Below, in pieces: positions 60,460 to 64,000 of a stretch of DNA of 64,000 bases. The stretch spans positions 1,054,001 to 1,118,000 of the forward strand of contig NW_026515544.1 of assembly GCF_014898815.1 (NCBI RefSeq). Direction: 5' to 3'. Numbering within the stretch: the first letter of the stretch is position 1; each line of letters begins with the position of its first letter. This DNA is from Panonychus citri (lineage: Eukaryota; Arthropoda; Arachnida; Trombidiformes; Tetranychidae). A program made the position numbers and the translations under genes. The notes below the pieces were generated by a model, which was given only the letters and a program-made list of their open reading frames with translations, was not told the DNA's origin and did no database searches.

Positions 60460-60842
60460 ATGAATCGTAAAAAATATTGTCCGGGTGAATGTAACTTCAA
60501 GAGTTACTATGAAACTCAAGCAGGTGGTGGAATAACGGATATAAATGTATTTAGAGGCTCACCATATCAAAGAGGATATGGTATTGGATCTCTATTTGCT
60601 CGATTTGGGATACCCGTTTTAAAGTTCTTAGGAAAACATTTGTTGAGTACGGGTGTAGCTGTCGGTTCAGATATTCTAGCTAAAAGAAACGCAAAGAAGC
60701 GTTTAAAGATAGGGCTAAACAAGGGCTAAAACCGCCGCTAAAGAAGCTTTAGAAAATTTCTCAAAAAATTGATCAATCTGGGAAAGGTCTATATAAAGTA
60801 AAGAAAAAGAGAAAGAGAACAAGAAAAGATATTTTCACATAA
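60460..60842 (+). pseudogene. Polinton small Gly-rich/basic virion protein, multiply frameshifted
   Basis: The first 89 codons are open and carry a conserved Polinton pattern: YYETQAGGG, FRGSPYQRGYG, then a Phe/Gly-rich helix and a TGVAVGSDIL segment. After about residue 76 the family-like basic tail is split over different frames (KEAFKDRAKQ, TAAKEALENF, then IDQSGKG..KVKKKRKRTRK). This needs three small indels. The tail's stop at 60840-60842 overlaps the ATG of the capsid gene (TAATG), showing that the ancestral end was here. Related proteins are thought to be core or minor virion components. Either decayed or affected by sequence errors. Confidence 0.75.
60790..60798 (+). promoter_or_regulatory. 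TATA box before capsid gene
   Basis: TATATAAAG, 43 nt before the ATG at 60842, inside the tail of the preceding gene. Confidence 0.6.
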
Positions 60843-62101
60843 TGGACTATCTTCATTTCTCGTCTGTTCCCGCTACAAAAAGTGAGCTTGAACTCTTTCA
60901 TATTCCTCCCACCCAAACTGCTATTGAATCATATTATGAGGTTGAATATAGGCCAAGTTCGACATTGGATAATGCAAAAAATATTGACATTACTATTCCA
61001 GCCTCTGATGATTTTACAGACTTGGCAGAAACAATGGTTTACATTCGATTAAGTTTGAAAACATCTACTGACACTGAAATTGATGTATCAAAGGTCAACA
61101 TTTGTGATGGATTTGCCACAACACTTTTTGAACAAATTGATTTTTATCTAGGTTCTATAAACATTGGTCAATCAAACAATCTATATCCTTACCAAGCTTG
61201 TATTGAAGATTTACTCTTTGGATTCCCATCAAAAATCGATGTTGGGGCAGGTTGGGATACTGCTGATAATAGAAAAGAACGTATAAAAAAGTCCTTTGAT
61301 TTCTACTTTAGATTACATATTCCAATGTGTACTCAGGATAATCTTTTACTCAATGGTGTCCCCATCCTCGTCAAAATGAATAGAGCTAATCAACAGTTTG
61401 GTCTTCTGAAAACTACACCTGGAGTTGGAGAATCAGCTATTAATTATAAATTAACTATTCAAGAGTTGGCTATTGTTATTCGACGAGTCAAATTATTTAG
61501 TAATGTTAGTGTTGGACTTCAGGAAGCTCTTGAAAAGGCTTCAGCCAAATACTTTGTTACTCGAAATGATATGAAGAGTTTCATTATTCCAAAGTCCAAT
61601 TCATCAATTAGTTTTGAAAGTGTTTACAATGGGATATTACCTAGACGAATGATTATTGGTTTCGTTAAAGATGATAATATCAATGGAAACAGTTCTGACG
61701 GTCCCTTTAAATTTGGAAATCAAGGAATTAAAACAATATCATGTGCTGTCAATGGGAACTTAATTCCTACTAATAACTACAATCCTGATTATGATAGTAA
61801 CTTGTATATGAAAGAGTTTATTGGACTCTATAGATTTATCAATCAACACGAGGGAGTTCCAATGTGTACAATATCATATAAAGACTTTAAAGATACATTT
61901 TGTCTATACGCTTTTGATCTCTCTCCGGATGTTTCACTTGGTGGTGAAACTGGAACACTTAGTCTATTGAAAAGAGGGAATATAAAGATTGAAGTAAAAT
62001 TCAAAGAAGCTACCCCTTCACCAATTCATATGATTGTTTTTGCTCAATTTGATAACTTGATAGAAATTGATAAATACAGAAACGTATCTATTGATTGGTA
62101 A
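60842..62101 (+). CDS. Polinton major capsid (hexon-like, double jelly-roll) protein candidate
   Basis: 419 aa, intact, the largest structural ORF of the element. It belongs to the family annotated in arthropods as F54H12.2-like (from memory). Landmarks: FHIPPTQTA near the N-terminus, E.EYRP..T.D.A..I.F/ITIP, YIR..L, then FEQIDFYL...I, YPYQACIEDLL and K..FDF..RLHIPM. Beta-strand-rich pattern consistent with two jelly rolls, though shorter than adenovirus hexon. The last codons overlap the protease start (TAATG). The role as major capsid protein is inferred from family and genome position, not proved. Confidence 0.8.
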   Translation: MDYLHFSSVPATKSELELFHIPPTQTAIESYYEVEYRPSSTLDNAKNIDITIPASDDFTDLAETMVYIRLSLKTSTDTEIDVSKVNICDGFATTLFEQIDFYLGSINIGQSNNLYPYQACIEDLLFGFPSKIDVGAGWDTADNRKERIKKSFDFYFRLHIPMCTQDNLLLNGVPILVKMNRANQQFGLLKTTPGVGESAINYKLTIQELAIVIRRVKLFSNVSVGLQEALEKASAKYFVTRNDMKSFIIPKSNSSISFESVYNGILPRRMIIGFVKDDNINGNSSDGPFKFGNQGIKTISCAVNGNLIPTNNYNPDYDSNLYMKEFIGLYRFINQHEGVPMCTISYKDFKDTFCLYAFDLSPDVSLGGETGTLSLLKRGNIKIEVKFKEATPSPIHMIVFAQFDNLIEIDKYRNVSIDW

Positions 62102-62517
62102 TGGCTTTAACAAATTGGGATATTCACAAATATATGAAGAAGAATATTTACTTTGGAGGTGTTTTTCCTATCGATCATTTACCACTAACATTGATAGCTA
62201 AACCAAGATCATTTATTGTAAATCTTGATGAAAGCTGGAAGCCTGGTAGTCACTGGGTTGTAATATATTTCCCTGTCAATGGACCAGCCTATTATTTTGA
62301 TTCTTATGGTCGTTACCCACCAGCCTCAATTATCACTTTTATGGAGAGGAATTCCAAATTTGGTTGGAAATATAATATAAAGAAACTACAAGGTGATCTT
62401 TCAGTTAGATGTGGTTACTATTGTATCGTATTTCTCAAATTCACGCCTAACTATCAATCATTTTTTGAAAAGTTTTATGAATGTAATAATGATGACAAAT
62501 TGTTCAAGTATTTGTGA
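62101..62517 (+). CDS. Polinton maturation protease (adenain-like, C5 cysteine peptidase)
   Basis: 138 aa from the ATG at 62101; two more upstream codons are open but begin with TTG. The catalytic set is visible: His51 in GSHWV, Asp67 in FDSYG, Gln97 in KLQGD and Cys104 in RCGYYC, the order seen in adenovirus protease. It cleaves capsid precursors during particle maturation (family knowledge). The TAATG overlap with the capsid gene suggests coupled expression. AATAAA follows at 62613. Confidence 0.9.
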   Translation: MALTNWDIHKYMKKNIYFGGVFPIDHLPLTLIAKPRSFIVNLDESWKPGSHWVVIYFPVNGPAYYFDSYGRYPPASIITFMERNSKFGWKYNIKKLQGDLSVRCGYYCIVFLKFTPNYQSFFEKFYECNNDDKLFKYL

Positions 62518-62529
62518 AATAATTTGTAT

Positions 62530-62618
62530 TTTATTAATAATTTTAATTACATATTTTCTTCTTATTTTAAAATATATTTTTGTAAAGAGTTCTGAGAACA
62601 TTACATTATTTTAATAAA
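62530..62618. terminator. Convergent polyadenylation signals between protease and polymerase
   Basis: AATAAA on the plus strand at 62613-62618 and AATAAA on the minus strand (TTTATT, 62530-62535) lie in the 113-bp gap between the facing genes, so the transcripts probably overlap at their 3' ends. Confidence 0.45.
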
Positions 62619-62630
62619 AGTTTTTTAAAT

Positions 62631-64000
62631 TTAAATCAAAGTCTCCATATTTATTTTATAATTTCCATACGCGTATGTTTCAATTGGGTTGATAGCCCAC
62701 CGTTTATCATCCAAAGGTGATAAGCTAACCTTTTCAGTCGACACAGCATAGATTTGATGCTCCTTACTTTGAAGTCGATGCATTGTATGACGATAAGTAG
62801 TGTAATCATATAAACATGAAAAGAAATGGTTATATTTGATTTGTTGTTTCAACACTACTCGTTGAACCCCCTTGGCAGTCTTTTTTTCACCTTCATCACT
62901 TTTAATCAAGTACATCTTAGGTTTAATGGCTATTACTTCGTGTATTGGTTTTCCATTCATCTCATCCTTGAGGTAACCAAGCATCTTTTTATGACAATCT
63001 GACTGAAGAGGATGATTTTTCGGGTAATCACAAAAGTCCATAATATCCTTAAAGTTGATTAAATCATGAGTGAAGTTGTTTGTTTGAATATGGTAGATGA
63101 ATGAATCGGTATCAGTGTAGATTAGTTTTATCTTGTTTCCATAGTAAGATTTGAACGTATCATAATGAAGCTGATACATTTTGAGCTTTGCGTACTCAAG
63201 AACGGTGAAGCCAAAATGGATTGGTTTATCCAATACAACAGAATTATTTCTTAGCTTACAAATAGCTTTATTTTCATCAAGAATCATGAATTGGTCAAAT
63301 AATGGGTTTTTTGTTAGTTTTTGTATTTTTTTCCTTGACATTGGTATCTCAACTTTTGAATGTTTCCTCTTGTCTTCTATACTCTTACCATATAAAGAGT
63401 TTACCATCAATTTATATAAATCTTTTTCGAATGAGTTCTTGGCTTGTTGACGTTTATTTGTACACATCATAATATAAGGCTCCAACCAAGCTGTTTCAAT
63501 AAATTCAATAGCTCGATGAACTTTGGTTAGAATTAATCCTTTTTCCAGATAGTATTTCAAGTTTTTGTAGTATATAATATATTTTTTCTTATCCATCAAG
63601 TTTGGTATGAGTTTCTCTGTGGCCACTCTTTTGACCAATTTCACCCATTAGTTGTAAAATATGAGTTTGATGAGGACTCAACTTATCTTCGTGGATGGTC
63701 AACTTCTCAACAGCTAATGGATAATCATCATGCCAATCGTGTAGATGAGTTGGGTATTCAAGATCAACCTCTAATATATATCCTTTATCTTCATCACCAT
63801 TTTTAATCTTGATGATCATCTCATCGAAATCTTCGACCCATTTAAAGTTGTATGTTGGTAGTTTACGAGCCAACGCCCACCCATAAAGATTATTCACATC
63901 GAGGTATGTGATGTAAGAATGAGGTTCCTCTGGTCGATAACCAGGGACCAATGGATTATTAGCCTTAACATGATGAGTCATTGCACAGGAAATACCACCA
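62631..64000 (-). CDS. Polinton protein-primed DNA polymerase B, C-terminal part, one frameshift
   Basis: Replicates the element. Visible from the window edge: a GGISCA motif, motif A YLDVNNLYGWAL, motif B KLMVNSLYGKS, motif C YTDTDSF and a C-terminal thumb region. The stop is at 62631. The exonuclease and protein-priming N-terminal parts lie beyond 64000. The frame switches at about 63640-63655: one frame ends ETHTKLDG while the conserved continuation (LVKRVATEKLIPNL) is one frame over. Probably a one-base indel. Faces the structural genes, as in many Polintons. Confidence 0.9.

Larger units (their letters stand above)
55139..64000. mobile_element. Polinton/Maverick (virus-like DNA transposon), left part, right end outside the window
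   Basis: Self-synthesising transposon or integrated adintovirus-like virus. Plus-strand genes in order: packaging ATPase, unknown 314 aa, small hydrophobic-tail protein, 201-aa protein, integrase, short penton-like, penton-like, basic/Gly-rich protein, hexon-like capsid, adenain-like protease. Minus strand: DNA polymerase B, cut at 64000. Genes are packed with ATGA/TAATG overlaps. The left terminal inverted repeat should lie at about 54.85-55.25 kb, but it cannot be confirmed without the right end. Several frameshifts suggest an inactive copy or base errors. Confidence 0.9.

Noticed and set aside
62374..62382. AATATAAAG as another Polinton promoter
   Set aside because: Lies inside the protease gene with no plus-strand gene after it; taken as chance.
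1..64000. tRNA, rRNA or CRISPR arrays
   Set aside because: No B-box-like GGTTCGAATCC segment in a cloverleaf context, no rRNA-like conserved blocks and no spaced direct repeats were found by eye; a tRNAscan-type search would be decisive.

Overview
The window is AT-rich nuclear DNA from an animal, most likely an arthropod. The clues are spliced conserved genes with short introns, long stretches of noncoding DNA, many CT/GA and ATC/GAT microsatellites, an R1/Jockey-type LINE and a Polinton/Maverick. A mite or other chelicerate fits the gene content and intron style, but that is only a guess. No bacterial signal, CRISPR or tRNA was found by eye.

Layout from left to right. At 1-1.7 kb is the 3' part of an AT-hook/C2H2 zinc-finger gene (+). 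At 6.0-12.2 kb is a complete seven-exon N-recognin E3 ligase of the UBR1/UBR2 family (-). At 13.4-19.3 kb is a non-LTR retrotransposon on the minus strand (gag-like ORF1, endonuclease/reverse transcriptase ORF2). An intact 286-codon RING-like zinc-finger gene lies in the opposite direction between its two ORFs, with its own TATA box and polyadenylation signal. At 19.9-21.2 kb is a disordered acidic protein (-). At 22.5-27.5 kb is a two-exon class C GPCR (-). The stretch 27.5-47.2 kb has no convincing gene and is packed with copies of one short word, ACAATTAA/TTAATTGT, and its near variant ACAATCAA/TTGATTGT. At 47.2-50.6 kb is transportin-3 (TNPO3, -, four exons), divergent from TM9SF3 (+) at 51.9 kb, whose first four exons are present.

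The last exon of TM9SF3 is not in the window. A Polinton/Maverick (about 55 to >64 kb) occupies the intron that should lead to it. The element carries a packaging ATPase, several minor structural proteins, a DDE integrase with five AT-hooks, two penton-like paralogues, a hexon-like capsid protein, an adenain-like protease and, facing them, a protein-primed DNA polymerase B cut by the window end. Most of its plus-strand genes have the same TATA box, (T/A)ATATAAAG, about 30-50 nt before the start codon.

Several genes, including the conserved host gene TNPO3, carry single-base frameshifts. I read many of these as probable assembly indels rather than true decay, so the 'broken' state of the transposon genes should be treated with caution. 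All splice sites were inferred by eye from GT/AG boundaries, reading phase and remembered family conservation.
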